Positions 6,347 to 12,658 of a stretch of 12,658 nucleotides of DNA are shown here, piece by piece. The stretch is from an uncultured Anaerolineaceae bacterium. Its GTDB lineage: Bacteria > Chloroflexota > Anaerolineae > Anaerolineales > Anaerolineaceae. The position numbers and the translations under genes are program-made. The stretch is from positions 1 to 12,658 of the forward strand of contig CALCQT010000056.1 of the NCBI GenBank assembly GCA_937894825.1. Direction: 5' to 3'. Below the pieces are notes generated by a model, which saw nothing but the letters and a program-made list of their open reading frames with translations, searched no databases and had not been told where the DNA came from. Position 1 is the first letter of the stretch. Each line of letters begins with the position of its first letter.

Positions 6347-7858
6347 ATGGCGTACTTGATGGGCATTGACCTGGGAACCTCCAGCCTGAAGACAGTCATC
6401 ATTGATGAAACCGGTTCTGTCATAGCGTCAAAATCCGCCGATTATCAGTTTGATTCGCCACACCCTGGTTTTGCTGAACAAGACCCGGATGTCTGGTGGC
6501 GTGCCTGCATCCAAACCGTCAGCGCCGCAATGGCCGCTGGTGGTGTTTCTCCGGATTCCATTTCCGCCGTCAGTTTTTCCGGGCAAATGCACGGTCTTGT
6601 GACGCTGGATGAAACGCTCCGTCCGGTACGTCCGGCGATCCTGCATTGTGACGCCCGCTCAGACCGTCAAGTGGAACAACTACGCAAAAGCTTCGGCGAA
6701 GAATCCATCCGAAACCTGATGATGAACCCGATTTATACCGGCTTTCTGCTGCCTTCACTGCTGTGGGTCCGGGAGAATGAACCGGAGCTCTTTGAAAAAA
6801 TCCATCGCGTCTGTTTGCCAAAAGATTATCTGAAGTTGAAATTAACCGGGGAACTTTCTTCCGATTTTTCAGATGCCTCAGCCACATTGGCATTCGACAT
6901 CGCAAACAATCACTGGTCAGAAGAAATATTGGCCCGAACCGATTTGCCAATCTCATTTTTTCCGCCCTGTTATCCAACGACGGCTAACACTGGGACCATC
7001 TGTCAGGCAGCAGCAACCGCGACTGGATTATCCAAAAAAACAGTGGTCGTTGCCGGTGGCGCCGATCAGGTCATGCAAGGACTCGGGAACGGCATGGTGG
7101 AAACCTCCGCAGCTACGGTCAACATTGGCAGCAGCGGCCAGGTCTGTTTTCAGATCGACCGTCCCGTCCTCAATCCCGCGCTGAACACCAATATGTTCTG
7201 CGGTTATGAACCGGGCCGCTGGATCCTCTATGGCGCAACCATGAGCGCCGGACTATCGCTGAAATGGTGGAACAGTGTCCTTTCGGAATCGGACTATCAG
7301 GATATCAACGCCCGTGTCGCAGCAATTCGTCCGGGAAGCGGCGGTGTCATCTTTCTCCCTTATCTGAACGGAGAGCGAACCCCGCACCTGAATCCCAACC
7401 TCAGTGGTGTTTTCTTCGGCATCAACGCCGCGACAACCAACAGCCATTTCACGCGAGCAGTGATGGAAGGCGTGGCTTTCTCTTTGATGCAGTGCATTGA
7501 AATTTGCGGCCAGCTCGGATTCAAAGCCAAAGAACTGGTTGCGTCCGGCGGCGGCGCCAGAAGCCGTCCCTGGCTGCAGTTGCAGGCGGATATTTACAAC
7601 ATGCCCTTGAAAATCGTGGCGAATGAGGAACAGGCCAGCCTGGGCGCCGCGATCACTGCCGGCGTTGGCGCGGGCATCTTCAGCAATATAAAAGAAGCCT
7701 GCAAGGCAATTGTGCGTTATCAGGCGCAAATCATTGAACCGGATCCCGCAAATCAGGCCATCTATGCCACTTACTATCAACTTTATAAAGACATCTTCAC
7801 TGCCTGCGGCGGGGTTTTGGAACGCTTGACGATCGTCGGACGCAACCGTGAAAGTTAA
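6347..7858 (+). CDS. FGGY-family carbohydrate kinase, xylulokinase-like
   Basis: This 503-residue ATP-dependent cytosolic sugar kinase follows AGGAG at 6337-6341. The N-terminal actin-like domain starts with MGIDLGTSSLK at 5-15, then PHPGFAEQDPDVWW at 38-51 and SFSGQMHGLVTLD at 76-88. All are close to xylulokinase (XylB), including the QMHG motif. LPKDYLKLKLTGE at 157-169 and SDFSDAS at 172-178 also follow XylB. The C-terminal domain has GGADQ with D239 as expected catalytic base, GERTPH at 342-347, and the FGGY signature region ASGGGARSRPWLQLQADI at 399-416. The usual W-N/C-D-x-R segment reads HCDARS at 100-105, a small departure that may touch substrate choice. XylB converts D-xylulose to xylulose-5-phosphate, but no xylose isomerase is present. 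With the neighbouring ADP-type kinase and aldolase, another ketose remains possible. Family certain, substrate inferred. Confidence 0.85.
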   Translation: MAYLMGIDLGTSSLKTVIIDETGSVIASKSADYQFDSPHPGFAEQDPDVWWRACIQTVSAAMAAGGVSPDSISAVSFSGQMHGLVTLDETLRPVRPAILHCDARSDRQVEQLRKSFGEESIRNLMMNPIYTGFLLPSLLWVRENEPELFEKIHRVCLPKDYLKLKLTGELSSDFSDASATLAFDIANNHWSEEILARTDLPISFFPPCYPTTANTGTICQAAATATGLSKKTVVVAGGADQVMQGLGNGMVETSAATVNIGSSGQVCFQIDRPVLNPALNTNMFCGYEPGRWILYGATMSAGLSLKWWNSVLSESDYQDINARVAAIRPGSGGVIFLPYLNGERTPHLNPNLSGVFFGINAATTNSHFTRAVMEGVAFSLMQCIEICGQLGFKAKELVASGGGARSRPWLQLQADIYNMPLKIVANEEQASLGAAITAGVGAGIFSNIKEACKAIVRYQAQIIEPDPANQAIYATYYQLYKDIFTACGGVLERLTIVGRNRES

Positions 7859-7887
7859 GCAATCTTCAATAGAAATGAGGTGATCCA

Positions 7888-9417
7888 TTGGATATGCCGG
7901 AGAAAAAACAGGAAACCAACAATATCATTCTGGACTGTCAGGGAATGTCCAAGTCTTTCGGCGGCACGCATGCGCTGAAAGATGTGACCTTCCAGGTCAA
8001 AAAAGGACAGGTTCATGCGCTGCTCGGTGAAAACGGCGCGGGCAAATCCACTCTGATGAAAATCATCATTGGCTTATATAAAGCCGACAAAGGGACTATC
8101 TTCTTCGAAGGCAAACCGTACCAGGTCAATGGACCTGCGGAAGCCATCCGGGCAGGGATTTCGATGATCCATCAGGAGCTGAACACCGAACCCTATTTGT
8201 CCATCGCGGAGAGCATCTTTCTTAACCGGGAGGATGTACACGGAAAATCGCCTTTCCTGAACAAAAAAGAAACCAACCGCAAAGCGGCCGAGTTGCTGCG
8301 CCAGTTCGACTTTAACCTGAACCCCAAAATCCTCATGGAAGAACTGACGCTGGCACAAAGCCAGATGATCGAAATCATCAAAGCGGTTTCCTGCAACGCG
8401 CGGCTGGTGATCATGGACGAACCGACCTCGTCGCTCGACAGCGAAGAGACCGGGCGCCTGTTCCGTACCATCCGAAACCTGCAATCCCAGGGGGTTACGA
8501 TCATCTACATTTCGCACCGCATGGAAGAAATTTTCCAGGTCTGCGATTCTTATTCGGTCTTCCGCGATGGCGTTTTTGTCAATTCCGGAGAACTGACCGA
8601 GGTCACAACCGGGGACCTGATCTCCATGATGGTCGGACGAAAGGTGGAAAGCGTCTTCCCGAAAGTCGACTGTGAGATCGGCGAGGTGGTCTTCAAAGTG
8701 GAAGGGCTGAGCGGCAAAGGGTTCCGGGACATCAGCTTTGAGGTCCATCGTGGTGAAATTCTGGGGCTTTCCGGGTTGGTAGGGTCCGGGCGCAGTGAAA
8801 CCATGCGCGGAATCTTTGGCATGGATCCGCTGACCAGCGGAAAAATTTATCTGGAAGGAAAAGAGATAATCATTAAAAATCCGCGCGACGCAATCAACAA
8901 AGGAATTGCCATGATTAATGAAGACCGCAAAAACTTCGGATTATGTCTTTTCCGTTCATTGCGAGAGAATGTTTCCCTGCCCAATCTGCGCAAACTGCAC
9001 AAAGGCACACTGATCAATCAAAATAAGGAAAAAACAGAAGTCAGGGATATTACCGGACAGTTACGGGTCAAAACGGCCAGTATTGAAGCGGATGCCTTTT
9101 CGCTCAGTGGCGGCAATCAGCAGAAAGTGGTCCTCTCGAAGTGGCTGATGTCCAAACCGAAAGTCCTTATCATGGATGAGCCGACTCGTGGTGTGGATGT
9201 TGGCGCGAAGTCGGAAATCCACGCGCTGATGAGCAAGTTCGCAGCGGAAGGAATGGCGATCATCGTCGTGTCGTCAGAACTGCCGGAAATTATGGGCATG
9301 AGCGACCGGATCCTGATCTATCATGAAGGCAGACTCAACGGCGAAATCGCCCGGGAAGATATATTGAACGGGACAGCGGACCAGGAAACAATTCTGGCCA
9401 AAGAATTCGGAGAATAA
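7888..9417 (+). CDS. Ribose-type ABC sugar importer, duplicated ATP-binding protein
   Basis: This 509-residue protein contains two fused nucleotide-binding domains and powers sugar import at the inner face of the membrane, as in the RbsA/XylG/MglA family. Domain 1 (about 12-250) has a full Walker A GENGAGKST at 47-55 (K53) and Walker B VIMDEP at 174-179 (E178). Domain 2 (about 265-505) has a degenerate Walker A, GLVGSGRSE (R302 in place of lysine), as is normal in the family. It also has a good signature LSGGNQQ at 406-412 and Walker B LIMDEPTRGVD at 427-437. The domain 1 signature is weakened to LTLAQSQ at 153-159. The start is taken as TTG 7888, because GAGGTGATC at 7877-7885 is complementary to the 16S 3' end and ideally spaced; ATG 7894 is the alternative. 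It sits 29 bases after the FGGY kinase and 15 bases before the permease. Confidence 0.92.
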   Translation: MDMPEKKQETNNIILDCQGMSKSFGGTHALKDVTFQVKKGQVHALLGENGAGKSTLMKIIIGLYKADKGTIFFEGKPYQVNGPAEAIRAGISMIHQELNTEPYLSIAESIFLNREDVHGKSPFLNKKETNRKAAELLRQFDFNLNPKILMEELTLAQSQMIEIIKAVSCNARLVIMDEPTSSLDSEETGRLFRTIRNLQSQGVTIIYISHRMEEIFQVCDSYSVFRDGVFVNSGELTEVTTGDLISMMVGRKVESVFPKVDCEIGEVVFKVEGLSGKGFRDISFEVHRGEILGLSGLVGSGRSETMRGIFGMDPLTSGKIYLEGKEIIIKNPRDAINKGIAMINEDRKNFGLCLFRSLRENVSLPNLRKLHKGTLINQNKEKTEVRDITGQLRVKTASIEADAFSLSGGNQQKVVLSKWLMSKPKVLIMDEPTRGVDVGAKSEIHALMSKFAAEGMAIIVVSSELPEIMGMSDRILIYHEGRLNGEIAREDILNGTADQETILAKEFGE

Positions 9418-9432
9418 AAAGGAGACCTTTTT
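9416..9432 (+). promoter_or_regulatory. Ribosome binding site of the permease gene inside a small inverted repeat
   Basis: AAAAAGG (9416-9422) and CCTTTTT (9426-9432) form a perfect 7-bp stem around AGA, enclosing the GGAG ribosome binding site, directly before the ATG at 9433. The stem overlaps the stop codon of the ATPase gene (9415-9417). A ribosome finishing the ATPase would open it, so the arrangement suggests translational coupling. The stem is weak (two GC pairs). Confidence 0.4.
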
Positions 9433-10410
9433 ATGGAAAAAGCAAACGAGAAAAAAATCCTTGGTATGGATCAGCATGATTTAAGTCTTTTCATGAAGCG
9501 CTATGGAATCGTATTCATCATGGTGGGGATGTTTCTGATCCTCTCTGTCTCGTCCCCGAATTTTTTGAAAATCAACAACATCACCAATGTCTTTTCAACC
9601 GTTGCATTAAATGGTGTTCTGGCCATGGGGATGGTTTTTGTGATTACTGCCGGCGGGATTGATCTCTCCATCGGATCCATGCTCGCGCTGGCAAGTACGA
9701 CGATTGGGATCGTCCTCCAGGCGACCGGAAACATTCCGCTTGCCTGTATCGCCGCAATCATCATTTGTACCTTTTTCGGCCTTCTAAACGGTTTATTGAT
9801 CGCAAAATTCGATATGTTCCCTTTTGTCGTCACATTGGCCAGCCAGTTGGTCATCCGCGGGTTGGGATATGTCATTTCCGGCGGTTACTCCTTTGCCCTC
9901 GCCAACCCAAAATTTTCCAAGATCGGGTTAGGGAAACTTTGGAATGCCATCCCATATCCGATCCTGATTCTTTTCGGCATCACGATCCTCGCATTTATTC
10001 TTTTACATCAGACAAAATTTGGACGGTATATTTACGCGGTCGGCGGAAATATTAACGCGGCCACCGCATCCGGTGTCAATGTTTTTTGGACCCGCGTCGG
10101 TTCTTTTATTATCAGCGGGTTCTGTGCCGGAGTTGCCGGAATCATTATGACGGCCCGTATTAACGCCGCGCAGCCCAATATCGGCATCGGATACGAGACG
10201 GACGCCATTGCGGCTTGTGTCATCGGAGGCACTTCTTTTGCCGGCGGGATTTCGACGATTCCGGGTACATTGGTCGGTATCATCATCATCGGTCTAATTT
10301 ATAACGGCATGAACCTGTTGGGCATCAGTTCTTATTGGCAGACGATCTGCAAAGGGCTGATCATCATCGGCGCCGTCATGCTGGACACAATCATCAATAA
10401 AAAACGATAA
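9433..10410 (+). CDS. Ribose-type ABC sugar importer, membrane permease
   Basis: This 325-residue, highly hydrophobic protein is of the RbsC/BPD_transp_2 family, forming the transmembrane channel of the importer. After a short polar N-terminus (1-22), about 8-10 membrane segments follow, beginning with GIVFIMVGMFLILSV at about 25-39. Family landmarks are ITAGGIDLSIGSMLAL (about 71-86), FVVTLAS followed by RGLGYVISGG (about 130-150), and FGRYIYAVGGNINAATASGVNV (about 196-217), the cytoplasmic loop that contacts the ATPase. IGGTSFAGGISTIPGTLVG is near 263-281. Length matches RbsC (about 321). It follows the ATPase by 15 bases and is translated from the GGAG site noted separately. Which sugar passes cannot be read from this subunit. 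Confidence 0.93.
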   Translation: MEKANEKKILGMDQHDLSLFMKRYGIVFIMVGMFLILSVSSPNFLKINNITNVFSTVALNGVLAMGMVFVITAGGIDLSIGSMLALASTTIGIVLQATGNIPLACIAAIIICTFFGLLNGLLIAKFDMFPFVVTLASQLVIRGLGYVISGGYSFALANPKFSKIGLGKLWNAIPYPILILFGITILAFILLHQTKFGRYIYAVGGNINAATASGVNVFWTRVGSFIISGFCAGVAGIIMTARINAAQPNIGIGYETDAIAACVIGGTSFAGGISTIPGTLVGIIIIGLIYNGMNLLGISSYWQTICKGLIIIGAVMLDTIINKKR

Positions 10411-10461
10411 GCAATCATTTCCCATATTCGGGACATGAAACATAAAAAATGGAGGAAAGAA

Positions 10462-11400
10462 ATGAAGAAAATTGTTGTTTTTGTTTTAGCGGCAGTTATG
10501 CTGTTCTCAATGGTGGCCGTAGCCGGCGCCCAGTCCGAAATCAACGTAGCCTATATTGCGAAAAATACAGTTGACGCATTCCATGCAACGCTCAATGGCG
10601 CAGCCAAAACCGCTCTGGACGCCCTGGTCAAAGACGGGACAATCAAAAGCTGGCAGTTGTATGACGGTCTGACCGATCCGATCACCCAGGTGAACCTGAT
10701 CGAAGACGCCATTAACAATGGTGCGAATTTCGTCATTCTGCTCCCCGCGGAAAGTGAAGGCAGTGCTCCGGTCGTCACCCGCTGTGCGGAAGCCGGAATC
10801 CCGATTGTCGTTGTCAATTCAGCGACTAACAACACCGAGGAATTAGCCACTGCATTCGTCGGCTCAGACGATATCGAAGCCGGTGAAATCATGGCAAATT
10901 ATGTCAAAGAGTTGGTGCCGGATGGCGGAAAATACGCCCACATGATGGGTATCGTCGGCAACTCAGCCCAGATCGACCGCGGCAAAGGCATTTTGAACAT
11001 CCTGGGTGAAGACGAAAAATGGGAAAGCGTTGGCGATTTCGCAGCCGACTGGTCCGCTGATAAAGCCGTTCAGTTCGCCACCGATGTCCTGACCGAACAT
11101 GGCGACGCCATCAAAGCAATTATCTGCGATAATGATGATATGTCCTCCGCAGTCCAGGCGTATGTCAATTCCGTCGGACGCGAAGACATTGTCTGCATCG
11201 GTGTTGACGGCAATGCCGGACCGCTGGCCATGGTGAAAGAAGGATCCTTGGGCGCAACTGTTTTCCAGGAAGGCGCAAAACAGGTTGAGACCGCAATTTC
11301 TTTGATCCCGGATATCATCGCGGGGAAAGAAGTTGAAAAGAACATCATGATCCCCTTCACGCTGGTCACCACCGAAAACGTTGATCAATATATTAAATAA
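10462..11400 (+). CDS. Ribose-type ABC sugar importer, extracytoplasmic sugar-binding protein
   Basis: This 312-residue Peripla_BP_4/RbsB-type protein captures the sugar outside the membrane and delivers it to the permease. The start at ATG 10462 is preferred because GGAGG at 10451-10455 is ideally spaced; an upstream in-frame ATG at 10435 would add nine charged residues before the signal peptide. Residues 1-23 form a signal peptide (KK, hydrophobic core VVFVLAAVMLFSMVAV, AGA) with likely signal peptidase I cleavage after A23. There is no lipobox cysteine. The mature part shows the two-lobed binding-protein pattern: NTVDAFHATLNGA at 35-47, LLPAESEG at 93-100, DWSADKA at 196-202, CDNDDMSSA at 222-230, IGVDGNAGPLAMV at 246-258 and IPFTLVTTENVD at 297-308. 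It is the last gene before a strong terminator. Specificity is undetermined; the family covers ribose, xylose, allose, galactose, inositol and others. Confidence 0.92.
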   Translation: MKKIVVFVLAAVMLFSMVAVAGAQSEINVAYIAKNTVDAFHATLNGAAKTALDALVKDGTIKSWQLYDGLTDPITQVNLIEDAINNGANFVILLPAESEGSAPVVTRCAEAGIPIVVVNSATNNTEELATAFVGSDDIEAGEIMANYVKELVPDGGKYAHMMGIVGNSAQIDRGKGILNILGEDEKWESVGDFAADWSADKAVQFATDVLTEHGDAIKAIICDNDDMSSAVQAYVNSVGREDIVCIGVDGNAGPLAMVKEGSLGATVFQEGAKQVETAISLIPDIIAGKEVEKNIMIPFTLVTTENVDQYIK

Positions 11401-11444
11401 TTCCCTAAACCGGATGATTTCGGGAAGCCGCAGTTAACCCTAAA

Positions 11445-11479
11445 GAACGGCCCCGCACAGACGGGGCCGTTCACCTTTT
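11445..11479 (+). terminator. Strong hairpin terminator after the importer genes
   Basis: A perfect 11-bp GC-rich stem, GAACGGCCCCG (11445-11455) with CGGGGCCGTTC (11462-11472), encloses a 6-base loop and is followed by ACC and TTTT at 11476-11479. The T-run is short, but the stem is very stable. It separates the importer genes from the aldolase gene, which then has its own promoter. Confidence 0.8.
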
Positions 11480-11533
11480 CAAATTCCATTTCTTATTCTG
11501 ACCCTATCGGGCTGCATTTCTATTTACCGGACG

Positions 11534-11562
11534 GCCACAGACATTACGGACTGATTTATAAT
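11534..11562 (+). promoter_or_regulatory. Candidate promoter of the aldolase gene
   Basis: A perfect TATAAT at 11557-11562 lies 17 bases after a weak -35 candidate GCCACA (11534-11539), downstream of the terminator. The surrounding decamer ATTTATAATT (11554-11563) is identical to that at the candidate promoter of the sugar block (4777-4786). A poor -35 box may mean that an activator is needed. Confidence 0.5.
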
Positions 11563-11613
11563 TTTATAGCACAAAGAAACGAATCGGGCTCACTTTTCGG
11601 AGGAAATCAGAAG

Positions 11614-12480
11614 ATGTTATTGAACATGAAGGACCTTTTAGCGGTCGCAAACGAGCATAATTTTGCAGTTCCCGCGTTTAATATCGGTACCGGACAAATT
11701 CTAAAAGCAGTCATTGAAAGCTGTGAAAAGAAACAGGCGCCGGTTATCCTGGCCATTCATCCATTGGAATTGGAATTCCAGGGAGACAGCTTTTTACAAA
11801 GTTGTCGTGCCGCTGCCAACGCAACCAGAATCCCGGTCACCATCCATCTGGACCACGGTGCGAATCTCGGCCAGATCTATCATGCCATCCAGACAGGGTT
11901 CACCTCGGTCATGATCGACGCTTCCCATCATCCTTTCGAAGAGAATGTTGCCCTCTGCCGGCAGGTGGTTGAAATTGCCCATCCGCTGGGCATCTCCGTT
12001 GAAGGAGAATTAGGCACCATCGGCACGGTCGGCAATGACGCGGAGGGTGGCACGGATGAAATCATTTACACCCGCCCGGACGACGCCGGCCGATTTGTGG
12101 CTGAGACCGGAATCGACTGTTTGGCGGTTGCGATCGGAACCGCACATGGGATTTATCCCAAAGGATTTATTCCGAAGCTCAAGTTAGACCTGCTCAGTGA
12201 GATTAAATCCAGGGTCAACATCCCGCTGGTTCTCCATGGCGGATCCGCGAATCCGGATTCGGAAATCGCGGAAAGCGTCAAGCGTGGAATCAATAAAATC
12301 AACATTTCCTCTGACATCAAAGACGCCTTTTATCAGCAGCTGCGGAAAACACTCGCCGCGGACGCGCATGTCCGTGAACCATTCGAATTGTATGTCGACA
12401 GCATTCAGGTGATGAAAACTGTCATTGAACAGAAAATCGATCTGTTCAATGACGCGGATAAAGCCAAATATTATTTTTGA
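11614..12480 (+). CDS. Class II ketose-bisphosphate aldolase (fructose/tagatose-bisphosphate aldolase family)
   Basis: Class II aldolases are zinc enzymes that reversibly split ketose 1,6-bisphosphates into dihydroxyacetone phosphate and an aldehyde (phosphate). The 288-residue protein shows the family residues in order: PAFNI at 20-24, IHLDHG at 77-82 (catalytic D80, zinc ligand H81), DASHHPFEEN at 102-111 and EGELG at 130-134 (E132). AVAIGTAHGIY follows at 171-181 (zinc ligand H178), then LVLHGGSA at 205-212 (zinc ligand H208) and KINISSDI at 228-235 (phosphate/nucleophile-side loop). Length fits the GatY/KbaY and FbaA-like short group (about 285). GGAGG at 11599-11603 is the ribosome binding site. 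It is transcribed separately from the importer but in the same direction, and would cleave the bisphosphate made by the two kinases. Fructose-, tagatose- and sorbose-type substrates cannot be separated from sequence alone. Confidence 0.9.
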   Translation: MLLNMKDLLAVANEHNFAVPAFNIGTGQILKAVIESCEKKQAPVILAIHPLELEFQGDSFLQSCRAAANATRIPVTIHLDHGANLGQIYHAIQTGFTSVMIDASHHPFEENVALCRQVVEIAHPLGISVEGELGTIGTVGNDAEGGTDEIIYTRPDDAGRFVAETGIDCLAVAIGTAHGIYPKGFIPKLKLDLLSEIKSRVNIPLVLHGGSANPDSEIAESVKRGINKINISSDIKDAFYQQLRKTLAADAHVREPFELYVDSIQVMKTVIEQKIDLFNDADKAKYYF

Positions 12481-12484
12481 CATA

Positions 12485-12514
12485 GAAAGTAAGCCTAAAT
12501 TCGGGCCTGCTTTC
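12485..12514 (+). repeat. Imperfect hairpin after the aldolase gene
   Basis: GAAAGTA (12485-12491) pairs with TGCTTTC (12508-12514) including one wobble, and GCC (12493-12495) with GGC (12504-12506), with a single mismatch between. It starts 5 bases after the aldolase stop. No T-run follows. The perfect palindrome TTTCCGGAAA at 12511-12520 overlaps its right arm. Confidence 0.4.
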
Positions 12515-12529
12515 CGGAAATACTGATAA

Positions 12530-12575
12530 ATACGGCCGGGTAATCCCCAAAAGGAGCCCGGCCGTATGAATTTCT
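12530..12575. terminator. Probable terminator after the aldolase, possibly bidirectional
   Basis: The arms 12530-12540 (ATACGGCCGGG) and 12557-12567 (CCCGGCCGTAT) form a perfect 11-bp GC-rich stem with a 16-base loop that can itself pair TCC with GGA. A T-rich but interrupted tail (12571-12577) follows on the + strand, and the minus-strand side is followed by TTTATC. This suits a shared terminator between convergent genes. Confidence 0.6.
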
Positions 12576-12591
12576 TTATATTATTAAGATA

Positions 12592-12658
12592 TTACGAATT
12601 TCCCTTCGGTTTCTTTCTCGCGGAATCCGCTTTAAAAGAGCCCGCAGACGTCGTCGAT
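12592..12658 (-). CDS. Possible C-terminal end of a convergent minus-strand gene (partial)
   Basis: One minus-strand frame is open from the window edge to a TAA at 12594-12592 and ends in KKPKGNS after about 21 residues. Another minus frame is open to 12576 and is very arginine-rich (RRRLRALLKRIPRE). On the + strand, an ATG at 12566, with AAGGAG at 12551-12556, is open to the edge (MNFFILLRYY...). It would, however, begin inside the terminator hairpin. The fragment is too short to decide; the convergent reading is preferred because of the terminator between. Confidence 0.25.
   Translation of the reverse strand, partial: STTSAGSFKADSARKKPKGNS

Noticed and set aside
10435..10461. An earlier start for the sugar-binding protein
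   Set aside because: It would put nine charged residues before the signal peptide, and GGAGG lies between the two ATGs, favouring the later one.
1..12658. CRISPR arrays, insertion sequences, tRNA or rRNA genes
   Set aside because: No regularly spaced direct repeats, transposase motifs, terminal inverted repeats or conserved tRNA/rRNA segments were seen on either strand.

Overview
The window carries two unrelated biosynthetic/catabolic blocks on the + strand, flanked by gene fragments at both edges. The source looks like an anaerobic bacterium of moderate GC content. A lysine riboswitch with a Rho-independent terminator, the acetylase version of the diaminopimelate (DAP) pathway and strong GGAGG-type ribosome binding sites point towards Bacillota (Clostridia-like). 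However, the sugar-binding protein has a signal peptide without a lipobox cysteine, which is unusual for a Gram-positive, so a diderm or Chloroflexota-like host stays open. No taxonomic marker is present, so this is inference.

Region 1 (1-4491) is lysine/DAP biosynthesis. At the left edge, on the minus strand, lies the N-terminal 155 residues of an M20D amidohydrolase, the family of N-acetyl-DAP deacetylase. Divergent from it is a 494-bp intergenic region holding a well-conserved lysine riboswitch (about 704-862) and its terminator (903-933). These control a tight operon: lysC (aspartate kinase), dapA, dapB and dapH. Together they convert aspartate to N-acetyl-L-2-amino-6-oxopimelate; the divergent deacetylase would act two steps later. 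Aspartate semialdehyde dehydrogenase, the acetyl-DAP aminotransferase and DAP epimerase are not in the window.

Region 2 (4492-4926) is non-coding. It contains hairpins that probably end the dap operon, and a candidate promoter with a LacI-type half-palindrome in front of the sugar block.

Region 3 (4927-12480) is a sugar uptake and phosphorylation block. Its order is: an ADP-dependent glucokinase/phosphofructokinase-family kinase, a xylulokinase-like FGGY kinase, and a complete ribose-type ABC importer (ATPase, permease, periplasmic binding protein). After a strong terminator and a new promoter comes a class II ketose-bisphosphate aldolase. The inferred logic is import of a sugar, phosphorylation by one kinase, a second phosphorylation by the other, and cleavage of a ketose bisphosphate into triose-phosphate-level products. 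The presence of an ADP-dependent (mainly archaeal/animal) kinase type inside such an operon is the most unusual point in the window. The sugar itself cannot be named from sequence alone.

The right edge (12481-12658) holds two hairpins after the aldolase and a short open stretch that may be the end of a convergent minus-strand gene.
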